In this document: positions 46,001-53,765 of the stretch, piece by piece
Layout of the letters: each line of letters opens with the position of its first letter
Numbering within the stretch: the first letter of the stretch is position 1
Assembly (NCBI GenBank): GCA_946902875.1
Contig: OX336348.1
Span: 12,177,741-12,241,740, forward strand
Source: Nematopogon swammerdamellus
Taxonomy: Eukaryota > Arthropoda > Insecta > Lepidoptera > Adelidae
Reading direction: 5' to 3'
DNA: 64,000 nucleotides
Made by a program: the position numbers and the translations under genes
The notes under the pieces: model-generated
The model's input: the letters and a program-made list of their open reading frames with translations, nothing else
What the model was told of the DNA's origin: nothing
Database searches by the model: none

Positions 46001-49000
46001 AGTTCATCTGATAGTGATGTGTTGGGTAAGGCTTGAATAGTGCTATCATTGGAGTCTTTGAGTATACATCGTTTGGCTATTCTCGCCTTTTGATAAAATA
46101 TCGACGGTTTCTTAATGTTCAGTCCAAAGTTATTGTGAGATCTGTATAGCGTTGACGAGTCAGCCGGGTGAGCCAGTCCAAACCATGATTTCAGGAATCT
46201 GGTCACATACGAGTCTAATTTAGTCAGGTTTTGCTTTGTGAAGTCATAGACGAGAAATGGCCATGAAAGTTTTGATGTCAGGTAGTTATCGTAAATCCAT
46301 GCCTTTTGTGTACCCAGGAGGGGAAGATTGTCAGTTTGGCTCTCTTCGAAAAGTTGGACAATATCATCAGTAGGATGCTCCTTTCCTCTGCTGGTGATCC
46401 TTTTGCCCAAGAATTTAAAAGGAGCTTCATCAGCCACGGTTGCAATTGGTTTTCCGGCTACTGTCAGACCTGGATTGCTCGAGGTAAACTTTGAACCTTT
46501 CCTGGTTAAGCCCAAACAGTAGCACTTCGCTGGTTTTATCTTAATAGGTACGATGGGGCTGGCGTAGTCGCAATGAGGCTAAAGTCCTATTCTACCGCTC
46601 AAGTGCGAGCGGCCTCCTCGGGGCCATGACATTTGTGTGCCAGGTGCGCGAGCGGCCTCCTGGAGGCCGCTCGCGCACGACTTCATACAAAATAATTTAT
46701 GTTTCGTGTGTTTCGTTATGTTCCACACAAAACGGCATACAACAAGTGAGAAATGTATTATTTACAAGCACAGACAGATTTTTTGAACTCCAGGAAAAAC
46801 AAAACACGCCCGACATTTTTTCCCCAATTTTTCTAATCTAATATTGCCGACTACCCTATTCAAATCATATTCGTAGTGTAGATCATAAAGGAGAATCGGC
46901 AAAAATGTATGGAAGCTGATCTAGGAACCAATAAAAGCCACATATTATATATCATTAAGTAGCCCTTTTAATGTACAACAATAGTTATTATGGCGGGTCA
47001 TTTCAAATCGATGTGAGAAAAAAGTAATGGTGAGGTATTGTTAGTAAATGTTCTTGGTAAATAGTATAGGTATAGGTGTGCAAATAGTATAGGTAATGCT
47101 TATTATTATTCTATTTTATCATCATTCACAATTACATCCATTTAATTGGCAGCAGGTGCCCTAAAATCTTCATATCTGCCAAATCCTCAGTACCCCACTA
47201 ACGGAGATTATATGTGCACAGCTGCCTATATACTGTGCGCCGCCCAGTTAAACAACTGCAATAATAGTGACTTATGGCAGTTATGGCATATCTGTGCCTA
47301 CTCAATATCTGTCGCCTAAGTCGCGAAATTGGTTCATATCGCGATTGCTGATGTGAGAACTCGGCGTGTTGCAGTATTGCGGGAAGAGTTTCATCTCGAT
47401 AACACAGCTGAAGCGGCACAAGAGCTCTAAGCACGGGGAGGCGCGGACGCTCGCGTGCCAACACTGCGGCTACAAGGCACTTGACAAACCTCAACTTATT
47501 GTAAGTTGTTTACTCATTAACCCTCCGCGCGGAGTAGGGGTACTGCACGTACATCCGTCCGCCGGCTCCCAACTGCTCCGCGCGGAGCTGATATTATGCT
47601 CGCACACTTTCCTCTAGTACTATTTCAGTGAATTATTATTATTTTTTTTATTCCTTTATTAACACATTTTCTTTTTATAACAATTTAAAAAAATTTTATG
47701 AACTAAAAATTACAATCTAAAATTGGTATAAAAACAAATGGAGTTTCTACCACCGGCGGCGGGGCGAACCCAAGCTACCGATGGTGAGACCCTAGGGAGA
47801 GAAACCTCCGGACGATGCGTGCAGTGTCGAGCAGGGCTGCCTTCTGGATCTGGCCCTTTACCCAACCACTCAGCGAGATCCTCTCAAGGTGGTTATTATT
47901 ATTTTATTCGTTTATTTACACATTTTTTCTTTTTTTATATTAATTTTACAAATAAAACCTAAATCTAAAATTAATACAAAATAACAAAATGGAATTTCCA
48001 CCACCGGCGGCGGGGCGAACCCAGGCTACCGATGGTCGGACCCACAGAGCTCAAATACCTACCGCCCGCGCCCCCTACTAGAGGCGCCCTAAGCGATGAT
48101 ATTTGAAACCCAATAACCGTACGCTGAGCTGCTAGCGCTTCGTATGTGTGTGTGTGTGTGCTAGTATCGACACTACACACAAAGAGGAGCAAGGTAGGCA
48201 CACGCACAAAACAAATGCACACGCACAACACACATATGTAAGTCATAGGCCACGCCCACAGGCTTCAACGCCGTTGTAGAGAAATCGCGCTCACGGCGCC
48301 TCTAGTAGGGGCGGGCGCGCGCATTTCATGCTCTGTGGTCGGACCCGAGAGAGAGAAACCTCCGGACAATTCGAGCGGTGTCGAGCAAGACCGCCTTCTG
48401 CATCTGACCCTTGATCCAAGCAAGTGGCTCTAGTGAGAGCCTCTTGAGATGATGGTCGAGGCTCTTCGCTATCAGCCCATGCGCAGACACGACTATGGGC
48501 ACAACGATCGTCGAGTCCACGGGCCACATGTCGGTAACCCTGTGAGACAGATCGATGTATTTTAACATCTTGTCTTTTTCTGCCTTCACAAGATTCTCGT
48601 CATGCGGCACCGTGATGTCGACGAGCGCTGCGCGCCGCGCCTCCCGGTCGATTATCACTATGTCAGGTCTATTAGCCATAATAGTCCTATCAGTGATAAT
48701 CGACCGGTCCCAGGAGAGCGTGATGTGAGCATTTTCGAGAACTGGCTGTGGGTTATACTTGTAGTAAGGCACCTCCGAGCCGACAAGGTTGAACTTCAAA
48801 GCAAGTTGCTGATGGATGATCCTGGCTACTAGGTTGTGCCTGTGCAAATACTCGGAGTTGGTAAGTTGCGAACAACCGGAGATTACATGTCTGAGGGATT
48901 CGCCAGGTTTGTGGCAGGCGCGGCAGATGTCAATGGTGCCATCCTTCACAATGAATCTCCTGTAGTTGTTGGTCTTGACAACTTCGTCTTGTATTGCACA

Positions 49001-52000
49001 GACAAAACCCTCGGTTTCCCCAAAGAGGTCCCCGAAGCGTAGCCAGTGCACGGAGGCGAGTTGATCTACATCCGGCCCCGTGAGAGACCGGAAGTACCTA
49101 CCGTGCAGCGCCTTGCCTTTCCATACTTCCATGCGGTCCTCGGTGCTCAGTACAACTGGCTTCCCCCAGTCCTCTTTTCCCATGTCCAGCGGGGTAAGGC
49201 CTTTATCGCTGACGAAGACATCGCGGTGCATCTCACAAACATCAGCCTTTTCCATAAAATACTGACGGAGATTGCATACCTCGCGGTTGTGTAGGTTCTT
49301 GGCATTTAGCATACCTCTACCCCCACACTTCCGTGAGATATACAATCTCATGACCGATGATCGTGGGTGATGCATCCGGGGCGTTGTCATCAGCGTTCTG
49401 ACTTTTCTGTCCAAGGCGTCCAGCTCAGTCTGAGACCATTTGAGTATGCCAAAGGTGTATATAAGAACGGGCATGACCCAATCGTTGTAAGCTCTGATTT
49501 TATTACCGCCCGACAATAGACTTTTCAGTACAATTGTGAGTCGGTGATAGAATTTAGCCTTTGCGTGTTGTTTCATGACCGCATCCTTGATACCAAGGCA
49601 CTCCTGCATACCCAAATATTTGTAGGTTTCTTCATCAGAGAGGGCTCGAATGTTCACCGACTCCGAGAGTTGAATTCCGTCGGAGGCCGTGACCCTCCCT
49701 CGTTTTATATGGATGCTCGCACACTTGTCTATTCCGAACTCCATTCCAATGTCTGTGCTGAAATTTTCAGTTGTCTTCAGCATCGATATCAGCTCAGAGT
49801 CCGAACTAGCCAGTATTTTTAGCTCATCCATATAGAACAAGTGAGAAATGAAGTGGCTCCCTCTCCGCAGAAAGTAGCCAAGTCCCGAATCCTCCAGAAG
49901 TGAACTGAGAGGGTTCAGAGCTAAGCAGAACCAAAGCGGGCTCAGGCTGTCACCCTGGAAGATGCCCCGCCGTATATGAATGCAGTCGTCCACATCAGAA
50001 AGTTGACTTTCACCTGGAAGGCTGAGAACTGTTTTCCATTGTTGTCCATGCACTCAAGAATTGACAGATGTTTTCATCAACTTTGTATAGTAGTAAGACT
50101 TTCTTGAGCCAAGTGTGGGGTACAGAATCAAATGCCTTTTTATAGTCAATCCAGGTGGCGGACAGATTCTTTCTGCTGCGGCGAACCTGCTGGAAAATAG
50201 TCGCATCTATGAGAAGAAGCTCCTTAGTACCGCGGGATCCAGCCCGACATCCATTCTGAGTAGCCGACATGATGTTATTTTGGCGGTCGTGCACATTTAT
50301 TTTGTTTGTCAGAATGGATGTCAGTAGTTTATAGTTAGTGGGCAAACATGTAATTGGTCTGTAATTTTTTGGATCCGCGGTACTACCGGTCTTATGGAGC
50401 AGGTGGGTGATGCCTGTGGTCATGAACCCTGGTAGCGCTCGTTGGTCTATGGCTTCTTGGTATTGAATTGCCAAGCAATTATCGGATGGATCCTTGTTAT
50501 TTGCGAATAATTATACATATACCTGTGGGAGCCAACAGGTTAATGATTTTTTTTTTGTCATGCCTAAGACGAATGTCTAAAGCGAGTGTATAGTGCACTG
50601 ACTTCTTATAATATTTTTTTTCACTTATTTAGTTGGACTTATATTTTTTATGGGAACTGACTCAATTGACAACTACTTCATCTACTTACTACACCCATGA
50701 TGTAAGCCCATAACACCTTGGTGAACTGAATGTCACAGCTGGACGGAAAACCTTAACTATTTACATGGCCGCTTCAACCGACCTTTCACTCAGTGCGGTG
50801 GTAGCAACTCGGGCGTCGCCTCGGTAGCTCGGTCGTGCGAACCCGAAGTTCGGACCACTGAGCTACCGAGGCCGACGATGATTGCGTTGCGATGTTGGCG
50901 TTGCGTTGCATGCGACAGCTGCACGAGCGCCGCGAGCACACGGGCGAGCGGCCGTTCGTCTGCGACACTTGCGGAGCGAGCTACTACAGTCGCCGCTGTC
51001 TCATACAACACATTGAGAACCACAGCACCGCTCGCACTATACAGGTCAGTCAGGCATGCTACGACTAGATAATATCGCCTCTGATTAGGTGCCATTCCGG
51101 AAACTTTCCTTTGTAGGTGCCATTCCGGAAACTTCCCTTTGTAGGTGCCATTCCGGAAACTTCCTTTTGTAGGTGCTATTCCGGAAACTTCCCTTTTGTA
51201 GGTGCCATTCCGGAAAATTCCTTTTGTAGGTGCCATTCAGGAAACTTCCTTTTTTTAGGTGCGATTCAGGAAACTTCCCTTTGTAAGTACCATTCCGGAA
51301 ACTTCCCTTTGTAGGTAAAATTCCGGAAACTTTCCTTTGTATGTGCATTCCCGAAATGTCCCTTTGTAGGTGCCATTTCGGAAACTTCCCTTTGTAGGTG
51401 CCAACCTGAAAACTTTCATTTGCTTTGCGGAGCCATCTTACGTCCAGCGTGTTGGTACCGACGCAGTCGGCTACAATTTGAGCCTACCAAGAGTAAGGGG
51501 CAAGTGAAGGGACCTACAGTTTTAAGCTTTATATTACGCTGTCACCTTCAATAAGTTCTTAATACCATGAAATTTCTAAGGGATAAGAACATGATGCCGT
51601 GCATAAGGGGGACAGGCTAGCCGCCTCTCACCTCGGCACGGTTCTTCCACCGAGCCACGCGGCAGGTGGGTCCATGTGCCTCACTTGCTGCTTGATAGTT
51701 ATCTTGTCCGAAGAACTATTGAGAGATCACAGTATATCTATCTAGGTCGCAGTGATAATAGTGCTCAGGGGTCTACGCTACTTAGTTTTTTCAGAAAAAC
51801 CTCTGTGACAGACGGACGGACACTGGAGTAACCTTATATTGGTTCCGTTTTTAATTTTAAGGTAACTATGGAACCAAAATAATTTGCCTAGCTTTTGCCC
51901 GCACTTCGCTTGCGTGAAATTCGTATTTCAAAAGAAGGAATTAAGTCATTAAGGCGAGGCCGAAAGCTGAGTTGCGTTCAGGTTAATGATGAGCCTTCTC

Positions 52001-52500
52001 GAATAAAGATGTAACTATTGGCGAGGCCGAAGGCGGAGCTCCGTATAGGTAAATAAACCATATTATACTTTTTCATTGTTTATTGTATAAATTGCATCCA
52101 TAGGTAGTTGAGCTTAGTACCTTATAAAGTATTACATTATAGTAAGTTACAAATAAATGAACCCATACTACCGCTCACAAGAGCATTAATATTGACAGCA
52201 TAAACATGAATACTGAAGAATGTGAGCGCTGTGTTTATTTAGCTACAATAGCTAGATGTGTTGTGAATGTGTTTGTTGTAGTGCGATCAATGCCCGTCCA
52301 TGTTCAAGTCGCGGCGGCACCTAGCTCGGCACACGTACGGCTGCCACGCGGGCGGCGCCTACAGCTACCGCTGCCACGTCTGCCGGCAGCTGTTCAAGAA
52401 GCTAAAGTACGCGCGCAGGCACATGCACAAGATGCACGGTCTCACCACCCAGCAGCAGGGCGCCGTCGCTAGGCTCACCGCCGACACCAAGCCCTCATAG
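33967..52500 (+). CDS. ZAD-C2H2 zinc-finger protein gene 2 (6 exons, 422 aa)
   Basis: Exons 33967-34089, 34716-35148, 43814-44055, 47375-47500, 50919-51044 and 52282-52500 sum to 422 codons plus TAG. Layout as in gene 1: ZAD (VCRTC, ICWRC), hydrophilic linker with a SUMO-type motif (IKVE), six C2H2 fingers. Introns fall at the same residues of fingers 2, 3 and 5 as in gene 1. An extra phase-1 intron (8.7 kb) separates the linker from finger 1. The C-terminal tail after finger 6 is shorter than in gene 1. Donors and acceptors are mostly consensus and all fingers keep their Cys/His ligands, so this copy looks intact. Expected to be a nuclear DNA-binding regulator; ZAD proteins often dimerise and the paralogues might do so. 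Tandem duplication in direct orientation, with 14 kb between the genes. Confidence 0.87.
34190..34370. repeat. unclassified dispersed repeat, copy 2
   Basis: Matches 15140-15308 in order (GAATATAACTCGGTTCG, ACTTGGGGGTGAGCT, GAGATCACAATAGATC). In intron 1 of gene 2. Confidence 0.65.
34540..34640. mobile_element. non-LTR 3'-end remnant (RTE-like)
   Basis: GGGAGAGGCCTATGTCCAGC followed by a GATGG-rich tail. I recognise this as a widespread lepidopteran retroelement 3' end, probably RTE-type; family from general knowledge only. A related end may lie at 41233-41280. Confidence 0.5.
34716..35148 (+). CDS. gene 2 exon 2: second half of ZAD and linker
   Basis: 433 bp, acceptor TTTCAG, donor GTAAGT after GCGG, phase 1 out. 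It encodes [15 protein letters not shown]..., then a basic stretch (KRKKPNERTRRAHDK) and an acidic linker ending SDDDSNLSA. Confidence 0.85.
35190..35690 (-). mobile_element. RNase H-type retrotransposon 3' end
   Basis: The minus frame 35494-35303 has ETATHVLLECPV and ends ELGWLE, like the C-terminus of the element at 58272-59212. The 3' end is a (CAA)n tail (35196-35215 on +). 5'-truncated. Confidence 0.65.
35815..36159 (+). mobile_element. SINE-A, nearly full length
   Basis: tRNA-like head with A box (GGTAGCTCAGTGGTGCGG) and B box (GGTTCGGATTCC), body, tail and poly-A. The best head in the window for defining the family, although about 20 bp of the tail are deleted near 36120. Confidence 0.85.
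36165..36440 (+). mobile_element. SINE-B, plus orientation
   Basis: Head GATGGCCGAGTGGCCTAGGC with B box GATTCGAATCC, then a diverged body ending near GTTGCGTCAGTGACC. It starts directly in the poly-A of the preceding SINE-A. Confidence 0.7.
36500..36606 (+). mobile_element. SINE-A 3' fragment
   Basis: GGAAGCACTGACATGGCACC to TTTCCATAAAAAAA. Confidence 0.75.
36674..37365 (-). mobile_element. APE-type retrotransposon tail split by SINE-B
   Basis: 36674-36825 and 37210-37365 together match, inverted, the 3' tail at 57940-58250 (CGAAATCTTTCCTGTGTCGA, CACCACCTATAACCTGGGAA, TGTCTGATCTTCCGTTGAAG). SINE-B sits at the break. Confidence 0.7.
36828..37207 (-). mobile_element. SINE-B, near full length
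   Basis: T-run then the SINE-B body to the tRNA-like head ending GCCACCCGCCGCTC. Intact A and B boxes on the minus strand (TGGCCGAGTGG, GGTTCGAATCC). Confidence 0.8.
37712..37773 (+). other. tRNA-like sequence (pseudo-tRNA or SINE head)
   Basis: GTGCCCG...CGGGCAC ends pair over 7 bp. It has an A-box-like TAGTCTAGTGG and a B box GGGTTCAAATCCC. The anticodon arm has a 6- or 8-nt loop and the T stem and acceptor share bases, so it cannot fold as a standard tRNA. Probably a tRNA pseudogene or SINE promoter. Confidence 0.45.
38046..41215 (+). mobile_element. CR1/L2-like non-LTR retrotransposon with intact ORF2
   Basis: Begins inside ORF1 (tail residues LTIKYINGCPRIVK, stop TGA at 38214), then ORF2 38291-41050, an A-rich 3' UTR and an ATAA-repeat end. 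The 5' end is missing; upstream, a 25-bp unit (AACAATAAAACAACAACCC) is duplicated at 38015-38066. In intron 2 of gene 2, same strand. Confidence 0.85.
38291..41050 (+). CDS. CR1/L2-like ORF2: endonuclease and reverse transcriptase (919 aa, intact)
   Basis: No stop or frameshift over 919 codons. Endonuclease motifs: LTETHL (about 14-19), GGGVAIYV, LGDFNLPDITW (about 124), SDHCVI (about 199). RT motifs in order: DATSMGPDEIPA, NYRPISLTSI, QHGFVPRRSTVTNL, YLDYEKAFDRVP, SGVPQGSVIGPV, LFADDTKFF (catalytic Asp pair about 650), LGVTVSHDLKWEPH. Then the C-terminal LEYSYQVWNP and VDSWNKLPQEVI typical of CR1/L2/Rex-type elements; no RNase H. The frame stays open upstream of the ATG to about 38173 without another ATG and overlaps the ORF1 end, so translation may start by reinitiation. 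All catalytic residues I can check are present, so the protein could be active although the 5' end of the element is gone. Confidence 0.9.
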   Translation: MEINHKKPTFIVLTETHLTPQIKDSLINILGYTVFRHDRTSGKKGGGVAIYVANSHKNTPILAKRNSKYHDDTVEALWLNVQYGNFKLLICAVYRPTHYALEPSDIQLFNTIQQAAEQNTIFVLGDFNLPDITWPLVKLNGYNALHEKFVDMYTSSDLQQLVKGITRKRNNEESLLDLILCNDDNLCTNIEHHPHIGKSDHCVIIATIQFIQERSNKYKTKPRRDYFRTNYDNVSATLTQNNILNTSSTDVLSAWNDFKLITKKTLDIHVPLCNPTKKSKNKPWVNKHILTMTEEKKQLWSIYQLNKSNTSYQEYRKINNKIVASIRQLRQSFEKNVVETGPKAFYGYVRRQLTSKVCVPPALRVDNSSDIVTEHRAVANVFASQFEKSYVREPDDSMPQILVPRLVNCIETIEFEPNAILKVLTSFRDATSMGPDEIPAIFLKKCSAELCEQLAHIMTLSFESATLPHDWKEAIVTPIYKKGDKLSPANYRPISLTSIVCKAMEKIVAEKIRMFLAGENIIIEEQHGFVPRRSTVTNLLTCVDQWTREWNERNSIDVIYLDYEKAFDRVPIKRLIHKLEHFGFRGKLLSWIADFLTNRKFRVRVGEELSEAHDVLSGVPQGSVIGPVAFGIFLTDLKAIMELPFALFADDTKFFGDPVISHQSIQGNLDRIVQWTKDWLLTLNAAKCTVLHIGPKNPRHKYTIEGILVHPVNAQKDLGVTVSHDLKWEPHIVEVVKRANSLLYMIRKAFSYINPDLFIKLYKTYVRPLLEYSYQVWNPYFIKDIELLERVQRRATKMVPSLRNKSYESRLDALGITTLEQRRQRGDLIETFKIFNGHYDVANLNSMYTMNTNEGLRGHSLKLNRNTSNSNPRKYFLTNRVVDSWNKLPQEVISAISVNGFKNLLDKHLLNINKNKNKH
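41417..41582. mobile_element. palindromic MITE
   Basis: Arms AACGGCTTTACTC and CGAAATACGAGCTGTGTGGC appear inverted on the right around TGCTCATGATGATGGGCCAT. Confidence 0.75.
41583..42296. other. AT-rich intron
   Basis: No gene or repeat recognised. Confidence 0.4.
42297..42783. mobile_element. palindromic-end element, about 490 bp
   Basis: Terminal inverted repeats of about 40 bp (GGTCTTTCAAAATTAGTTAA ... ACGCTAAGGGGGGG). AT-rich, non-coding inside. Confidence 0.75.
43100..43700. repeat. dispersed repeat related to the GTGCGAGT family
   Basis: Starts CTGTCAAGTGCGAGTTTTTC and ends with the GACGGACGGAC-rich segment and TTCCGTCTGGGATACGGAA, features also seen at 10150-10350. Frames inside are not supported as genes. 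Confidence 0.45.
43814..44055 (+). CDS. gene 2 exon 3: basic region and finger 1
   Basis: 242 bp, acceptor TTTGCAG, phase 1 in and phase 0 out, donor GTTAGA. It encodes PRRTTKRTARKSTCTNKEKR, then finger 1 (CKICKKSVGRWSSFRSHCKLH) and the first Cys of finger 2. It corresponds to the 3' part of gene 1 exon 2. Confidence 0.87.
44214..44604 (-). mobile_element. SINE-A, near full length
   Basis: Poly-T, body, and tRNA-like head ending GAACTATCGAGGCTGACA. The head has small changes near the A box. Confidence 0.8.
44822..46543 (-). mobile_element. RLE-type retrotransposon, family A, longest copy
   Basis: Frames 46515-45427 (362 aa) and 45423-44977 (148 aa) are one reading frame cut by a single stop (TAA at 45427-45429, where other copies read TCA). 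It contains the RT connection, a CCHC motif [18 protein letters not shown], then [20 protein letters not shown], the restriction-like endonuclease. The RT catalytic core is missing at the 5' end. Confidence 0.8.
46644..46678. repeat. perfect 35-bp palindrome
   Basis: GTGCGCGAGCGGCCTCC, one central T, then its exact reverse complement. A related half-site (AAGTGCGAGCGGCCTCC) precedes it at about 46600. Confidence 0.9.
46755..46870. repeat. dispersed repeat, inverted partner at 62870-63000
   Basis: AGCACAGACAGATTTTTTGA and GAACTCCAGGAAAAACA match 62870-63000 on the opposite strand. The rest of 46544-47374 shows no gene. Confidence 0.55.
47375..47500 (+). CDS. gene 2 exon 4: fingers 2-3
   Basis: 42 codons, acceptor GTTGCAG, donor GTAAGT. 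YCGKSFISITQLKRHKSSKH completes finger 2; CQHCGYKALDKPQLI starts finger 3. Same length as gene 1 exon 3. Confidence 0.87.
47632..47891 (-). mobile_element. R4/Dong-like 3' fragment
   Basis: 5'-truncated tail of the element described at 47892-50512, with an ATT-rich 3' end. It abuts that element in the same orientation. Confidence 0.75.
48044..48336. mobile_element. 293-bp MITE with 10-bp target duplication
   Basis: Imperfect inverted repeats of about 43 bp (ACAGAGC... CCCCTACTAGAGGCGCC). GGTCGGACCC is repeated at 48034-48043 and 48337-48346. Duplication length fits MULE- or hAT-like transposition. Contains a short (GT)n. Confidence 0.75.
48326..50474 (-). pseudogene. R4/Dong-like RT plus restriction-like endonuclease
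   Basis: Two frames (50474-50010 and 50053-48326, the latter 575 aa) joined by a frameshift near 50030. RT motifs: KNYRPITCLPTNYKLL, ATWIDYKKAFDSVP, IFQGDSLSPL. The active-site box reads FYMDEL (residues 76-77 Asp-Glu), where R4/Dong elements have YMDD, so catalysis should be impaired. A CCHC motif at 377-394 (CRACHKPGESLRHVISGC) and endonuclease residues at 462-485 (RPDIVIIDREARRAALVDIT) follow. The C-terminal frame shows almost no other damage. Confidence 0.8.
50643..50816 (-). mobile_element. SINE-A fragment
   Basis: Poly-T, diverged tail and body up to TAGCAACTCGGGCG. Confidence 0.7.
50815..50876. repeat. hairpin made of two opposed SINE heads
   Basis: CCTCGGTAGCTCGGTCGTGC faces its near-complement ACCACTGAGCTACCGAGG around a loop of about 15 nt. 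Both arms are the SINE-A A-box region. It lies 42 bp upstream of gene 2 exon 5. Confidence 0.75.
50919..51044 (+). CDS. gene 2 exon 5: end of finger 3, finger 4
   Basis: 42 codons, acceptor TGCGACAG, donor GTCAGT. LHERREHTGERPFVCDTC: the TGERPF linker is the standard C2H2 linker, where gene 1 has one extra residue. Ends Thr-Ile-Gln. Confidence 0.85.
51084..51428. repeat. 29-30-bp minisatellite derived from SINE-B (about 12 copies)
   Basis: Unit GTAGGTGCCATTCCGGAAAC plus TTCCCTTTG. The same words occur once in SINE-B copies (GTAGGTGCCATACCGGAGAC, TTCCCTGG near 36915), and the array runs straight into SINE-B sequence at 51430. Lies in the last intron of gene 2. Confidence 0.85.
51430..51525 (-). 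mobile_element. SINE-B fragment next to the minisatellite
   Basis: GCCATCTTACGTCCAGCGTG, GTCGGCTACAATTTGAGCCT: the part of SINE-B lying just head-ward of the amplified segment. Confidence 0.75.
51713..51777. repeat. unclassified dispersed repeat, copy 3 (short)
   Basis: GAGAGATCACAGTATATC and TAGGTCGCAGTGATAATAG match 15140-15308. Confidence 0.55.
51945..52055. repeat. remnants of the 67-bp minisatellite
   Basis: GGCGAGGCCGAAAGCTGAGT and GGCGAGGCCGAAGGCGGAG, one diverged unit and a part. Confidence 0.65.
52282..52500 (+). CDS. gene 2 exon 6 (terminal): fingers 5-6
   Basis: 72 codons plus TAG. Acceptor GTTTGTTGTAG. CDQCPSMFKSRRHLARH and CHVCRQLFKKLKYARRHMHK are fingers 5 and 6, followed by a short Gln/Ala tail. 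Very GC-rich at third positions compared with the surrounding AT-rich DNA. Confidence 0.87.
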   Translation, partial: CDQCPSMFKSRRHLARHTYGCHAGGAYSYRCHVCRQLFKKLKYARRHMHKMHGLTTQQQGAVARLTADTKPS

Positions 52501-53765
52501 TTAACAGGACAGCTGATGCCGCTGTGTTCTCACTCACTCCCCCGCTACCACCTCCTTCATTCGAGCTCGCTACACCTCTATATTCGTCTATCCTCGTCAG
52601 TGTTTGTGTTTAAAAAGCTTGTTCTGTCTCCGTCTTTGGAACAACATAATTATTATTAACTATAAATGTTTTAAGAGTCTATTGTTACTTTCCTTGTATA
52701 TCTTATTTGTATACGTACGTATGTATGTTTACATTTATTTTTTTTAACTGACGATGCGTAATGGGGTTGTTCTGTTTCAGAAATAGATCTTATTAATATT
52801 ATAAAAAAAGGAGGGTAATATTTTTTTATTATAAAATAAAATAAAAAAAATTATATTTTATTTTATAATAAAAAAAATACTAACAGACTCCTAAATACAT
52901 TTAACACCTTTTTCTAAGAAACTTTGTTTCTATTTCTAACAATTACTGAGATAATAATTGTAAAAGTTTATTAAAGTTTGAGTTCATAAGGAACATGCGT
53001 TGGGTAAGGTAGCTACCTACCTACGTAACTTCGCACATTATCTGTGCTGTGCTACACGGCGGTCATTGAACTACGGCCTTGAAACACATTTAACGCGCAT
53101 GAGCTGTTCGGAAGTCGGAGAGCGTGCGTAGGTATTTACGTATATATGGAGCACTCGTTGCGTTGCCTCCATTCGAGCACCTGTCTACCCCATCGGTTGT
53201 CGGGTCTGCGACAGATGTGCCATGGTTATGTCTAAATCTGGTTAAAAGTCTCTTATCTTGAATATTATTTATTTATATATTTTTTTTTTATTTATTTATA
53301 TTTTTTTATTTATTTACTTATCGTTCTTGTGCCCTCTTTTTTTATTTATTAAGTATTTATCTAGTATATTTTTTAATTGGTTGGTACTAAGTGCTCTTTT
53401 GGACGGCGCTCTATTGTGTAAACAGTACAGGAAAAATCGACCGCCTATATACATCTGGTACCACCAGATGGCGCTGTGTCACGCAAACTGTACGAACACC
53501 TTGGCAGTTCCTTGCGATGGTAATAAACAGTATATTCTGCCTCCTCTCAACAGTAGGCGATGTAGGTGAGGCAGCTGTATCTTTATGTCTCCGTTATTAG
53601 ATTTAATTTATATTGTAGTTATTTGTACCGTCTAAAAAAATATTTTATGTCAAATATTTGTACAAAAGATTAAGTTCTCATTATTGCCAATATGTTGAGT
53701 CTAATAATTAGTTAATTATTAGAATGGTGACTAATGAACAAAAAATATTTTTTAAATATATATTT
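52501..53765. other. gene 2 downstream region
   Basis: Likely 3' UTR followed by spacer. AT-rich tracts with an imperfect palindrome (about 52815-52875, TTTTATTATAAAATAAAATA). ATTAAA-like signals occur, but no single poly(A) site can be chosen. No gene. Confidence 0.4.

Larger units (their letters stand above)
47892..50512 (-). mobile_element. R4/Dong-like RLE non-LTR retrotransposon
   Basis: Minus strand, 5'-truncated within RT, with an ATT-rich 3' tail. The 3' UTR is split by a MITE (48044-48336). A 3'-end copy also lies at 53766-54408. In intron 4 of gene 2, antisense. Confidence 0.8.

Noticed and set aside
50790..51236. A 148-aa minus frame with repeated KGSFRNGTY-like units
   Set aside because: It is the translation of the 29-30-bp minisatellite. 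There is no splice or start context, and the unit is explained by SINE-B.
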